A program made the position numbers and the translations under genes. 64,000 bases of DNA, from contig JAHHHF010000086.1 in assembly GCA_019359495.1 (NCBI GenBank), positions 53,076 to 117,075 on the forward strand, in the 5' to 3' direction. Of the stretch, positions 24,895 to 34,405 are shown piece by piece. The stretch's first letter is position 1. Every line of letters starts with the position of its first letter. The DNA is from Goleter apudmare HA4340-LM2 (lineage in GTDB: Bacteria > Cyanobacteriota > Cyanobacteriia > Cyanobacteriales > Nostocaceae). The notes beneath the pieces are model-generated. The model saw only the letters and a list, made by a program, of their open reading frames with translations, made no database searches and was not told the DNA's origin.

Positions 24895-25420
24895 ATTGAC
24901 TACATGTGCAAGTATTTTGTTTACTTTGACTTAATAAATAAGTTTTACAGTTAGCTGTGGTTCTAAATAGCTGATGGTTCTAGTGATATAGACAGATCAA
25001 AAAGCTTTTAATTTTACAGGCTTATTGAAAATACTTTTCAGAAATTGTTCATTATATATTTGGCATCTAATCGGCTGTATTCATTGATTTAAATAGGTTT
25101 CAATCATTTAACTACTGTCTTTAAGCCAAAGAATATTGTTGTAGAATCCACACTAGATTCAAGCTATTAATTATTGATAGTAAATTGTTAAAATAACTAT
25201 TTTATGGTATGATAGAATAACCCTAAAAAGCCAGTATAAACTGAATTGAACAAAGCATCCGAAAGATGATTCTTTGACAGAAAAGAATCGGTAAATTACA
25301 CCTATAAATTTTGATATATTTCCGTAATATAAAATGTTTACTTAACAAGGTTAGGTAAATTAACTTTAGGTCAAAGTATTGATTTTTATTGAGACGGAAA
25401 ACTGCTATACATAAGTGAGT
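24895..25420. other. Spacer between HetR-like site and end of hetC
   Basis: AT-rich with no gene. It holds a small hairpin (25268-25289), listed separately, and otherwise nothing that I can assign. Confidence 0.4.
25268..25289 (-). terminator. Candidate hairpin downstream of hetC
   Basis: GATTCTTT pairs with AAAGAATC around a 6-base loop, about 130 nt beyond the hetC stop. There is no T-run, so it is weak evidence for a terminator. Confidence 0.3.
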
Positions 25421-28400
25421 TTACAGATGTAATTGTAATTGAGCTAGATGGTGATAAAGCCCACTAGTTGCTATTAGTTCTTCGTGAGTGCCTTGTTCAA
25501 CAAGGACACCTCGGTCTAAAACCAGGATGTGGTCGGCATGGCGGACGCTGGAGAGACGGTGAGAAATAATCAATGTGGTGCGATACTGACTAATGCGGGC
25601 TAAGTTCTGTTGAAACTGGTGTTCTGAGTCCGCATCTAGGGCACTTGTGGCTTCATCCAAAATCAAAATTCCTGGATTCCTCATCAGTGCGCGAGCGATC
25701 GCAATTTTTTGGCGCTGTCCCCCAGAAAGTAGTGAACCCCGCTCTCCTACTTGGGTGTTGTAGCCCAAAGGTAAATCTTGGATAAAGGTGTGTGCGTCTG
25801 CGAGTTTGGCAGCAGCGATCGCCTGCTCCTCGGTATAATCTGGGCAATACAGGGTGATGTTTTCTAAAATGCTTCCCGAAAACAAGCAACTCTCTTGCGG
25901 CACTAAGCCCATCTGAGAGCGTAACGATTGGGGCGACACATGGGAAATTTCATGCCCATCAATCAAAATCCTGCCACTATTGGGCTGATACAAACCAGCC
26001 AGCAAATTCACTAAAGTACTTTTACCTGAGCCACTCTGACCAACGATGCCAATAGTTTGCTGGGGTTGCACTTTAAAAGATACATTTTGTAAAATGTGAT
26101 GCTCGGCATCAGGATTGTAGCGGAAGCTGACATTCTTAAACTCGACTTCACCATGAATTGGCGGCATGACTAGCAGGGGTTTCTGGGGATTGGCTTCGGG
26201 TACAGCAGCAAAGACATCATTCAGCCTCTCTAAAGAAATCAGTACCTCTTGGAATTCATCCCACAACTTCACTAATGCCAAAACTGGGTTGGTAACACTG
26301 CCAATCAGCATGTTAAAAGCGACAAACTGGCCCAGTGACATTTGTCCATCCATCACTAAGGTCGCCCCATACCACAACACCGCCGTGCTACCTAAGTGAT
26401 TAATAGAACTACTCATTAGTTGCAACTTATTAGCTAACTTCTGCCCCCGAAACTTAGCCTTGACCATATTCATAAACCGTTGCTCCCAGCGCCTACGCAT
26501 TGGGCGTTCGGCTACTGCGGTTTTGATGGTGGTAATGCCTGTGATCATTTCTACTACTGAGGCGTTTTGATCTGCTGATGCCTGCAACACCTCCCGCAAT
26601 GCTTTTTTGAGCAAGGGACTTGCCCCTACAGTCAAAATCACGATGGGTAGAATCCACGCCACCACTAACAGGGTTAGTTGCCAGTTGTAATTAGCCATCA
26701 GCCCCAGGTAAATGACTACCATCAGCATATCTATGGTGGTAGTAACGGCCTGACGACAGAGAAACACTTGTATTTTGCGGTTTTCTTGAACACGGCTGAC
26801 AATGTCTTCTACTTGTCGTGAGGCAAAAAACTGCAACGGTAACTGCAACGTGTAGTTAATAAACCCACCAATTAAATTGAGGTCGATGCGGTTAGCTAAA
26901 TAGTCCAGCAAAAATTGGCGCTGGCTTTTTAAAGCAATTCGCCAGATACCCAAGATGCAAAAGCCGACGGCAAAAACATTTAGTGTCAAGAAGCTGTTGA
27001 GTGTTGTCAGCTGATCGAGAATCACTTGGGTGCCTAGGGGAGTCGCCAGCCCCAACACCTGCACCAACACTGAGACGAGAATGATCTGCCTGAGTAATTT
27101 GCGATGATGCCAAAATAACTGCCAATAGCGTTCCAGCGAAACTTGTTCCCGATTCAGGGACTCGAACTGTTCGGTGGGGTCTAAAAGCAGTGCGTATCCT
27201 GTCCAATTAGCTGCAAACTCTGAACGAGGGAGCCAGCGCTTACCGATGGCAGGATCGGCAACCAATAGGCGATCGCCTTTGACTCGCCAAACAACTATGT
27301 AATGGACACCTTGCCAATGAGCAATCCAGGGGTTATCATATAACTCCAACTTACTCAAACTTGCCCGCACTGGTAGGGCTTGGTATCCCAGAGCTTGGGC
27401 TGCTGCGGCTAAACTCTGGAGAGAAGCACCCATCCGATCTACCCGCGCTAGGTTACGTAGAGTATTCAAATTCAGGCGCTTGCCCCAATATTGGCTAATC
27501 ATTGCTAAACACGCTGCACCACAATCTGACGAACTTTGCTGTTGAATGAAGGGATAGGGATGCCATAACCTAGCTAGAGAACGGGGTTGCTGCTGTTGGG
27601 GAAATTCAATATTTGGTGTTGCCAGAATTGATTGCGGATGTTCTGACTGGGGTGGACGGGGAGGTAACTCAATGATTTTGGGAGTTGGTGCTGATATTTC
27701 AGGTTTGCTGTCTAAGTGATCAACAGTCGTTATTCCCTGTGAGTCTTCAACTTGACAATGATGAGGAAATAGCTGCTGTGCAATATCTCTAGCTGATTCC
27801 CAATCTTCTAAGGGTAGGTGATAGACGAATAAATCTGTTTGGGCAATGGCATCTGGAACTGCGACATCGGGATATCCCCAACTATCACCAGTTTCTAACC
27901 CGAAATTTGTTGCGGATGAGTTGTGAATTTGACTACTCGCTAGCCAAAAGCGCCCTTTGCTGGGGGGAGTTGCTACCATCAGGGATGAGCCAGCAGTGAC
28001 CTTGGTTGCTTTTAAGTAGGGTAATAATTGCCGCAGTGTCAGACTAGTGAGCGATCGCAACTCTGTATAACTTTTAAAGAAAATTAGTGCTTGTCGTTCA
28101 CCTGCCAACTGCTGTAAATGACTTTCTAGATTGGGTAGGCGCTGTAACCACAGTTTGAGTTCAGCAATGGTAATCTCAGCCAGATGACCGGCACTAGCAG
28201 CGATCGCCCGGTATGGTAAAGAGCGATCGCAAAATAAATTGTCTGCCCCAAAAGTGTGATTCGCCAACAACAACTGAGTTGAAACCTCCCTTCCCAAAGT
28301 GGCGTCAAAGCCCAACAACCGTACTCGACCTTGGCAAACTAAGTACAAAATATTGTTGCTGTCTGCAATTTCTCCGTTTAAACCATAGGTAGCTAATTCG

Positions 28401-28573
28401 TCACCTAGTTGAAATTCACGCAGCGTCCAAACTTGAGTAAACTCTGATGCGAGACTTGTATCCCCTGCAACCATCCTCAAAAATTTGAGGATAGGCGCTT
28501 TTGGAGTGAGAGATGGCTGGTTGCTTGTATATTCCAGATCTCCCTGAACTCTTAACGACAAAGAGGGGTTCAT
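25421..28573 (-). CDS. hetC: HetC, C39-peptidase ABC exporter of heterocyst development
   Basis: This 1050-residue protein has the HetC layout. A cNMP-binding-like domain covers about 40-150 (NNILYLVCQGRVRLLG). A second regulatory stretch and a Pro-rich linker run to about 330. The C39 peptidase covers about 338-465, with Cys351 (SSSDCGAACL), His424 (GVHYIVVWR) and Asp440 (VADPAIGK). Six membrane helices follow, then an ATPase with Walker A GQSGSGKSTLVN, signature LSGGQRQKIAIARALM and Walker B ILILDEATSALD. HetC is needed early in heterocyst differentiation; its substrate is not settled. The hetP gene follows on the same strand. The promoter is the NtcA-type site at 29041-29000. Confidence 0.92.
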   Translation of the reverse strand: MNPSLSLRVQGDLEYTSNQPSLTPKAPILKFLRMVAGDTSLASEFTQVWTLREFQLGDELATYGLNGEIADSNNILYLVCQGRVRLLGFDATLGREVSTQLLLANHTFGADNLFCDRSLPYRAIAASAGHLAEITIAELKLWLQRLPNLESHLQQLAGERQALIFFKSYTELRSLTSLTLRQLLPYLKATKVTAGSSLMVATPPSKGRFWLASSQIHNSSATNFGLETGDSWGYPDVAVPDAIAQTDLFVYHLPLEDWESARDIAQQLFPHHCQVEDSQGITTVDHLDSKPEISAPTPKIIELPPRPPQSEHPQSILATPNIEFPQQQQPRSLARLWHPYPFIQQQSSSDCGAACLAMISQYWGKRLNLNTLRNLARVDRMGASLQSLAAAAQALGYQALPVRASLSKLELYDNPWIAHWQGVHYIVVWRVKGDRLLVADPAIGKRWLPRSEFAANWTGYALLLDPTEQFESLNREQVSLERYWQLFWHHRKLLRQIILVSVLVQVLGLATPLGTQVILDQLTTLNSFLTLNVFAVGFCILGIWRIALKSQRQFLLDYLANRIDLNLIGGFINYTLQLPLQFFASRQVEDIVSRVQENRKIQVFLCRQAVTTTIDMLMVVIYLGLMANYNWQLTLLVVAWILPIVILTVGASPLLKKALREVLQASADQNASVVEMITGITTIKTAVAERPMRRRWEQRFMNMVKAKFRGQKLANKLQLMSSSINHLGSTAVLWYGATLVMDGQMSLGQFVAFNMLIGSVTNPVLALVKLWDEFQEVLISLERLNDVFAAVPEANPQKPLLVMPPIHGEVEFKNVSFRYNPDAEHHILQNVSFKVQPQQTIGIVGQSGSGKSTLVNLLAGLYQPNSGRILIDGHEISHVSPQSLRSQMGLVPQESCLFSGSILENITLYCPDYTEEQAIAAAKLADAHTFIQDLPLGYNTQVGERGSLLSGGQRQKIAIARALMRNPGILILDEATSALDADSEHQFQQNLARISQYRTTLIISHRLSSVRHADHILVLDRGVLVEQGTHEELIATSGLYHHLAQLQLHL

Positions 28574-28999
28574 GGTTTAATTTCAGGTTTTTGGGTAAGC
28601 TTGATAACTTTCACGAGGCTAGTACTTAGAGTACAAAAAAGTTGCTAATTCTTTATACTGTTGGGTTTCGCATCATTCCAATAGCCTCTGGAAAACGCAA
28701 TTAATTGTGTTTTCAATCACCAATTGCTTAAATATCATTTTTCAGTGGCTTTGCTTAAATGAAGGTTTGGAAAAGAACATTTTACTAGCACGACCCAATT
28801 TATAATTTTACCAGAGTATAAATTAGTTTCTGTTACTTACTGGTAAATTTTTCACTACGGTCATTAACAGATGTTGCATACTTTATCAAAATTTTACTGA
28901 CTCTTTAATCGGTATTCATGCATTTTGCTCTATTTTGCTTGTACTCGCAGGCACACACGCCAATTTCTCAAAATCTTCCCCTTCATTAGCTCCAAAGAT
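28574..28999. other. hetC 5' leader region
   Basis: About 425 nt of AT-rich leader without an ORF. It includes the palindrome GTACTTAGAGTAC (28622-28634), which resembles an NtcA half-site pair but has a 7-nt spacer. Confidence 0.4.
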
Positions 29000-29041
29000 A
29001 TTTTATGATCAAAAGCTAAATTTATCAGTATTTATTTTTAC
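29000..29041 (-). promoter_or_regulatory. NtcA-type promoter of hetC
   Basis: On the minus strand GTA-AAAATAAA-TAC (29041-29028), then exactly 22 nt, then TAAAAT (29005-29000), matching GTA-N8-TAC-N22-TAN3T. The implied start near 28993 gives a leader of about 420 nt. hetC of Anabaena PCC 7120 is known to be NtcA-dependent with a long leader. It is the only such site I found in the 28574-29400 spacer. Confidence 0.65.
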
Positions 29042-29366
29042 AAAGAATATTCATCAAATATATATTTTCATTCCAGTAAAAATTGTTAGCAGTGAACATA
29101 ACTAGGGCGATATGAGTAATTTTTATGGCTAGAGTCAGCAAGATAGAGATTGGTGAAAACTGTAGTCTTGGTTGCTAAGTATCTACAATCTGTCTTACCT
29201 CATTTATCTTTTCTTGGGGTTCTGGAAACACCCGGAAAATAACACTACAGATCCAAATACTTATTGTCTCAAGTGCAGGTAGAGTATGTTATTAGACTTA
29301 GTTCATAATACAGATATTTGGATTTGTATGTATATTTGATTGCAAATTTGAGGTGATTTATTTAAC
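29042..29366. other. Spacer upstream of the hetC promoter
   Basis: About 325 nt between the NtcA-type site and the hairpin repeat at the 3' end of the GH116 gene. No gene or structure is seen. Confidence 0.35.
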
Positions 29367-29393
29367 TAGAGACGTAGTCATGCTACGTCTCTA
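29367..29393. repeat. Dispersed hairpin repeat TAGAGACGTAG/CTACGTCTCTA, copy 2
   Basis: An 11-bp perfect stem with a 5-base loop, 7 nt beyond the stop of the GH116 gene. It is the same family as the copies at 16121, 34681 and 45831. Confidence 0.8.
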
Positions 29394-29400
29394 CCTCCGA

Positions 29401-31809
29401 CTAACTCATAACTAGGTAAATCGCCCAAATAGCCATTGCCCGCAAATAAGTACTGGCACGGAAAGTGCCGGCAGGGGTAATGGCTTCAGGGGTACGGAAT
29501 TGCAGTCCATTGTGGTAAATTTGCTCAACTACAGCTTGTGTCAAGTTCAAGGCTTCATTTGGCATTTCCATCTGCACCAGAAAGGCGGCGAGTCCAAAGT
29601 TGATGCCTGTCCAGACTTCCAAGGGATGAGTGGCTTGGGGGTTTTCGGGTGAACCATCAGGACGAACACCATTAGCAGCACCAAACTGGCCGTCGTAGAA
29701 CTTGAGGAAACAAGCCTCATAAACAGTTTTCAAAGCAGAGAGGGCGCGATCGCTCGCTACAATATCTGGTAATCCCAACAATCGGGCGTAGAATTGCCCA
29801 CACAACTGATCCGCCATCACCACATCCGAACTACTCTCGCTGTCGAGTCGGTAATACTGCCCATTCCAGAGTTTTTCTTCATATATAAGGCGGGATTGGG
29901 CTAACCAAGTTTCGTAGATGGATTTTTGCACCGCCAAGTCGCCAAGGTTTTTCTCAGATAAGATTTTACTAATGGCGATCGCTGCTTCTAAAGCTGCCAA
30001 CCATAACCCTCCACAATAAGCACTCACACCCTGTAAGCGCCAATCATCAAAGGTTTGGTCTGGTGCGCCGGAATTCTCTGGAATGCCATCGCCATCTTGA
30101 TCGAAAGTTTTTAAATAGTTGAGGGTGTCCACAATCGCCGGCCAGCAGTCGGCGAGGAATTGCACATCCTCAGCACCCGTCAGTAGAAAATCTCGGTAAA
30201 CTTGCAAGACAAAATCACTACCCAAATCCTTCCACAAATTGCAGTCTTGATAGCAGGTATAGTTAGTTTTTTCCCAGACGTGTTCATTGGGTGCGCCTAA
30301 ATCGTGGGGTGTTGCACCTGCGACTTTGCGAACAGCTGTTGTCGTATCGGCACCAATAGTGTAGTAATAGCCAATGACTCGCTGATGATCATCGCTCTGG
30401 GGAATCGCCCGTGCAAACGCCCGCATTACCGACTTTTCCAATTCCGGAAATAACATCAACAGGGCAAATGAGCCATACAACCGCACATCTAAACTTTCAT
30501 ACCAGCGATAATCTAAGCACTCCAATACCGCAAACTGACCGATGGGATCAAGTTCTGAGGCTGCACTCCAGAGAGTACCACCACTGGTAAGGTCGTACAG
30601 CTCATTAAATAGAGCCATTTTGAACCAAGCAGGTAAATCTGTCCGTTCTAAAATCGGTTGTTGCCAACTTTGAATTTGCGATCGCCAATTTTGATATTGT
30701 TGTAGGGCTGTGGATGCGATCGCCCAAGCATGTTGACCACTCCGACCAAAAAAGTCTGTATATCTGCGGTAATAGTTAATTCCGGCTGCAAATTCTGTTA
30801 CCGGAAAATCCCAAGCCAGAGAGAAGGGAATTTCTAGAGTTTGCCCTGGTTGGAGAGTGAAACGAATAGCGATCGCTGCTCCTAATTGTGTATTTTTTGA
30901 TGCTGGAGTTGCATCTTGGACATTAAGCAAAGAACCATTGGCGGCAAAGCTTTGCCACACATCTTCCCCCGTACCCCCAGGCTGCCAATGGGTGTGATGA
31001 AATACTTCCACTTGGGGATGCTTCAGCGTCGCAATGCACCAGCTACCATCCCCTTCAGCGACGGGTGTATCACCACCAGACCGAGATAAAAAACAACCAA
31101 AGTGTTGATCATTTTGCACTATTAAGTTGTAATTACCTTGACTTTCCCCTAAAAGCGGCTGATATTCATAAACCGGACTACCATCATCCCGTATCTGCAC
31201 TTCAGGCGATTTCAGCGCATTTGTAAACCAACCCACCATATTTTGCCAGGTGAGCATGATGCTGAGAGTAATAGGTGCATTCGTTGGGTTGTGTGCCGTC
31301 CACAAGAAAATTGCCACTGGGTAACTAGTTTCTTGGTAGTTGTTCGCCCAAACAGGAGAAAACTGCTCACAAGTCAACTGTGCTTGAAATATGTTTTCAT
31401 ATACAAACCAACTACGGGGATACAAGGCGTGATAAGTACCCGTGATATCTTGTTCTCGCCTACTTCCACTCGCCGGATACCATTTCCACTCTTTGAGACT
31501 ACCATCCTGGGGTGCTTGGGTAGACAAGGCGTAGGCTTGAGCAGACTCACCAATCGATTCAAACACACTGAATTGACAGGCGGGAATGTTCTGAAAAGTA
31601 TGCTCACCACCGTCAATATGCCACAGATTAAAGTCTCCCCGTGAAGAACGACCAATGCAACCAGCACCAAAGCCACCTAACGGCATACCATGCCAAGGGC
31701 CATCATCAATATTGCTAGCGTAGCGGACAGTATACGGCTTGTCCCAACCTAAACCAATGGGACGATTCCAAGTGCAGGCGGGAATTTGAGGGGGGGTTTG
31801 ATTTGTCAT
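29401..31809 (-). CDS. GH116 family glycoside hydrolase (GBA2-like)
   Basis: This 802-residue protein has the two-domain layout of GH116 enzymes (non-lysosomal glucosylceramidase GBA2 and bacterial beta-glycosidases). The N-terminal beta-sandwich begins after GMPLGGFGAGCIGRSSRGDFNLWHIDGGEH. The catalytic (alpha/alpha)6 domain runs from about 385. The segment LECLDYRWYESLDVRLYGS near residue 430 corresponds to the nucleophile region. DQTFDDW (Asp591) followed by GVSAYCGGLW corresponds to the acid/base Asp. It probably hydrolyses a beta-glucoside. No signal peptide is seen, so it acts in the cytoplasm. Its length is usual for the family. Confidence 0.88.
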   Translation of the reverse strand: MTNQTPPQIPACTWNRPIGLGWDKPYTVRYASNIDDGPWHGMPLGGFGAGCIGRSSRGDFNLWHIDGGEHTFQNIPACQFSVFESIGESAQAYALSTQAPQDGSLKEWKWYPASGSRREQDITGTYHALYPRSWFVYENIFQAQLTCEQFSPVWANNYQETSYPVAIFLWTAHNPTNAPITLSIMLTWQNMVGWFTNALKSPEVQIRDDGSPVYEYQPLLGESQGNYNLIVQNDQHFGCFLSRSGGDTPVAEGDGSWCIATLKHPQVEVFHHTHWQPGGTGEDVWQSFAANGSLLNVQDATPASKNTQLGAAIAIRFTLQPGQTLEIPFSLAWDFPVTEFAAGINYYRRYTDFFGRSGQHAWAIASTALQQYQNWRSQIQSWQQPILERTDLPAWFKMALFNELYDLTSGGTLWSAASELDPIGQFAVLECLDYRWYESLDVRLYGSFALLMLFPELEKSVMRAFARAIPQSDDHQRVIGYYYTIGADTTTAVRKVAGATPHDLGAPNEHVWEKTNYTCYQDCNLWKDLGSDFVLQVYRDFLLTGAEDVQFLADCWPAIVDTLNYLKTFDQDGDGIPENSGAPDQTFDDWRLQGVSAYCGGLWLAALEAAIAISKILSEKNLGDLAVQKSIYETWLAQSRLIYEEKLWNGQYYRLDSESSSDVVMADQLCGQFYARLLGLPDIVASDRALSALKTVYEACFLKFYDGQFGAANGVRPDGSPENPQATHPLEVWTGINFGLAAFLVQMEMPNEALNLTQAVVEQIYHNGLQFRTPEAITPAGTFRASTYLRAMAIWAIYLVMS

Positions 31810-31892
31810 TGCCTAATGTCACAGCGTGCAGTTTTGCTAATGAAGACTAGCGCGATGTGCGATTTTTCTCAAGTTACTTAATTGAAAACTAT

Positions 31893-31929
31893 AAAGAATG
31901 CCTCCACTAGTTAGGCGAAGGCATTCTTT
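31893..31929 (-). terminator. Hairpin after the isochorismatase-like gene region
   Basis: AAAGAATGCCT (31893-31903) pairs with AGGCATTCTTT (31919-31929). It lies 60 nt beyond the stop of the minus-strand hydrolase gene and ends in a T/A tract on both strands, so it is a good terminator for that gene. Confidence 0.65.
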
Positions 31930-31989
31930 ATGTAGGCAGACTATTCACTCACCCAGGCTCTATCTGCTGAATTAAAAAATAGTCTTGAT

Positions 31990-32577
31990 TCAACCAGAAA
32001 CACTAGCTACAAGATGCGATCGCTCGCTATATTCAACACTATCAATCCATTCAGAAGTCGTTATTACTTTACTAATAAAGGTGTCTTGCGCCACTAAGGT
32101 AGCTCTGTGTAGTTCTTCATCTGTCGCCACACCTGCACTATTTTTAAAAGTGAGGGTTCCTGTAGCATCAGCAAGAAACTCCACAGAAAAGCCCAAATGT
32201 GAAGCCTGTCTAGCTGTTGTGTCACAACACATTTGAGTCATGTATCCAGAGATCACGACAGTATCAATACCCCTGTTTCTCAGCCAATTTTCTAACTCAG
32301 TACCTGTAAAACTTCCTGGGACATTTTTCTCAATCAGCAGATCATAATGATGTTTGGCAACTTCAGGATGCAGTTCCCATTCTTTACTTCCCTTGCGGAA
32401 AATCGGAGAGTCTGCTTGTGGTTGTGTATGTCTGACAACAATAATGGGAAGACCTCGCTCATAAGCAATATTCATCACTTGAAGAATCTTGTCTAGGCTT
32501 CCTGATGGATAAGTTACGGGCAGTTTACCTGTGAAATATTCATTCTGAACATCGATGACCAATAAGGCTCGCTTCAT
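31990..32577 (-). CDS. Isochorismatase-like cysteine hydrolase
   Basis: This 195-residue protein from ATG 32577 (MKRALLVIDVQNEYFTGKLPV) is preceded by AAAGAAT. The family triad can be placed: Asp in VIDVQNEY, Lys in LLIEKNVPGSF, and Cys in VISGYMTQMCCDTTARQA, preceded by the usual cis-peptide region. The family includes isochorismatases, nicotinamidases and other amidases, and the sequence alone does not fix the substrate. The frame extends seven codons upstream to 32598, but the internal ATG fits the family start better. It lies alone, followed by a terminator hairpin. Confidence 0.85.
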   Translation of the reverse strand: MKRALLVIDVQNEYFTGKLPVTYPSGSLDKILQVMNIAYERGLPIIVVRHTQPQADSPIFRKGSKEWELHPEVAKHHYDLLIEKNVPGSFTGTELENWLRNRGIDTVVISGYMTQMCCDTTARQASHLGFSVEFLADATGTLTFKNSAGVATDEELHRATLVAQDTFISKVITTSEWIDSVEYSERSHLVASVSG

Positions 32578-32909
32578 GATTATTCTTTCCCGAAACAACT
32601 TTTGAACGATAAAATTCTGCCTAACAAATAGAAACTGTTAGACACAAGCCACATACTCTTGTTTAGGCTTACTTATTTACACATTTACTGTGTATAAACC
32701 AGTACTTTTTCAGGAGTAAATTGCTAAATTACAGAAAGTAACTGCAATTTCAGAATTTGACTTTTAACTCTTGCAGTACTGCCAAATGAGAAGTTAATAT
32801 TATCAAACAAGAATTCGGTCATTAAAGCAAGATCATTTGCTCAATTTGCTATTTTGTGTGCAATTTTTCTGATACTTTCATCAGAGAATAATCTATAGCT
32901 TTCTCAAAG

Positions 32910-33074
32910 TTACTCGTAATGCGTCCACATCCGAATTATCTTGACTACTTTTTCGGATTCAAGCATCTGATATACTAAACGATACTATATGTTTATCCTG
33001 GGAGAATAAGCACCAGATAAGTCACCAACCAGCTTTTCATAAGGTGGAGGATTTTGAAAAGGATTTTTTGTAAG
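32910..33074 (-). pseudogene. YoeB/Txe-type toxin remnant, truncated and with an in-frame stop
   Basis: The minus strand reads LTKNPFQNPPPYEKLVGDLSG, AYSPRINI, stop (TAG at 32985-32987), then YRLVYQMLESEKVVKIIRMWTHYE and TAA at 32910. This is the C-terminal two-thirds of a YoeB toxin; the motif RINI-Q-xRLVY is normal, so TAG probably replaces a CAG. The N-terminal third and any YefM-type antitoxin are missing, and the remnant abuts the end of the MarR-like pseudogene in the same frame. It is almost certainly inactive. Confidence 0.75.
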
Positions 33075-33092
33075 AACTATAAAAAAAGAGTT

Positions 33093-33557
33093 TTAAGACA
33101 GATTAGCGATCGCTCGATTCAAAATTTGAGAAAATATTTCCTGTTCAGCATCAGCAACACCAAGCATCGCTTCTTCATGCAGTTGGGCGGCAATTGGTGG
33201 TAAGACTGTTTCTAGTTCTTGTCCTGCATCTGTCAGCCAAATTCGCCAGATGCGGCGATCATGCTTGTCCCGTTATCTACGTACCAAGCCGCGTTCTTCC
33301 ATCCGATCCAAAACGCCGGTTAAAGTGCCTCCCACCTGTTTGAGTTTGTCGCTAATACTGGAAGTTGGTAAACCATCTTCTTGCCACAAACAACACAATA
33401 CCAACCAGTGAAATGGCGTCAATCCAAATGGTTCTAGTCTCTCAGTAAACTTGCGTCCGAACAGTTGTGATAGCAATTTGATTCTGTAGCCGAGATTGTA
33501 TGGTGCCAGAACTTGCTGCCACGACTCCAACGCCGGGGGATCGGATTTAGCCACCAT
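33093..33557 (-). pseudogene. MarR family regulator interrupted by one in-frame stop
   Basis: From ATG 33557 the frame gives 94 residues (MVAKSDPPALESWQQVLAPYN...), with the MarR winged helix LTPFHWLVLCCLWQEDGLPTSSISDKLKQVGGTLTGVLDRMEERGLVRR. TAA follows at 33273-33275. The same frame then continues without stop as RDKHDRRIWRIWLTDAGQELE and PPIAAQLHEEAMLG to TAA at 33093. The wing motif RR-x-RDK-DRR shows that the stop replaced one residue, probably Gln or Glu. The full length would be about 154 residues, normal for MarR. The truncated form loses the wing and dimer helices and should not function. Confidence 0.78.
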
Positions 33558-33793
33558 GAAGAAAAATATTTAGTGCGCGTAATATTACTCTAAATAGAGT
33601 ATCATTTCTAAGCTTAACTTTATCCAAACAGGTCTTACGCAAGCGTCATATTTTCTGCGTTTAGGTTTGTCCTTCGCGCCTCATAACAATATCATACAGT
33701 AATATCAATTAAATATTTTATTAAGATGCTCAAACCACTGGGTATGGTTTCGCCTAGGCTAATTCACAATAGATTTAAAATATAAAAATATAT

Positions 33794-34378
33794 TTGAGCA
33801 AGGTGACTCAAACAGCCGTGAATCAAAATGGGGCAACGTCACAGAGCAGTGAACACAGGAAACCTACTTACTACACCCTGCTAGGACTGCATCCCTCGGC
33901 ATCGGTAATTGACATTCGTCGCGCTTATCGAGACCTGAGCAAACGCTTTCATCCTGATACGACAGAATTACCTGCTACTGTCGCCACTGCTAAATTTCAG
34001 CAAATCAATGAAGCCTACGCTACCTTAAGCAACCCAGAACGACGGTTAAGTTACGACCTCAAAATTGGTTATTCTCGTTTTGGGGTGATTCAAGCACCTG
34101 CCGATTTGAATCATTCTGGTGTCAATCCCTATGATTGGTCGAAATCAGCTTACCTCGACGCCAGCGATCGCCCCTTGTCCTCTGGTGAAATCTTTGCCTT
34201 ATTTATTTTGGGGCTAACATTTTTGGGTTGTTTATTATTGGCGATCGCTATTGGCTTAACTCGTGGTGATGCGGCTTTCCAAACACAATATCTGCCATCA
34301 AATCAATTAGGACAGCAGCAGATTACCCATCTATCCCAATCAATTACCCCTGGGGAAAGTAAAAATTATTTTTGTTAA
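33794..34378 (+). CDS. J-domain (DnaJ-like) membrane protein
   Basis: The protein has up to 194 residues. The start is uncertain: TTG 33794 and GTG 33803 are both possible and no ATG is nearby. The J-domain spans about residues 25-90 (TYYTLLGLHPSASVIDIRRAYRDLSKRFHPDTT, with the HPD motif, then FQQINEAYATLSNPERRLSYDLKIG). A hydrophobic segment (FALFILGLTFLGCLLLAIAIGL) near residue 135-155 anchors it in a membrane. It should stimulate an Hsp70 at the membrane. DUF3143 follows at 34406, the usual cyanobacterial pairing. Confidence 0.82.
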   Translation: MSKVTQTAVNQNGATSQSSEHRKPTYYTLLGLHPSASVIDIRRAYRDLSKRFHPDTTELPATVATAKFQQINEAYATLSNPERRLSYDLKIGYSRFGVIQAPADLNHSGVNPYDWSKSAYLDASDRPLSSGEIFALFILGLTFLGCLLLAIAIGLTRGDAAFQTQYLPSNQLGQQQITHLSQSITPGESKNYFC

Positions 34379-34405
34379 GTTTAAATTTTGCCTATTGAAT
34401 TACTT

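Noticed and set aside
28622..28634. GTACTTAGAGTAC palindrome as an NtcA site
   Set aside because: The spacer is 7 nt, not 8, and no -10 sits at the right distance; the site at 29028-29041 fits fully.
537..33557. Three in-frame stops at probable Gln codons considered as genetic recoding
   Set aside because: Conserved genes across the window end at TAA or TAG at normal length (for example uppS, cdaA, clpC, lysA), so these codons act as stops.
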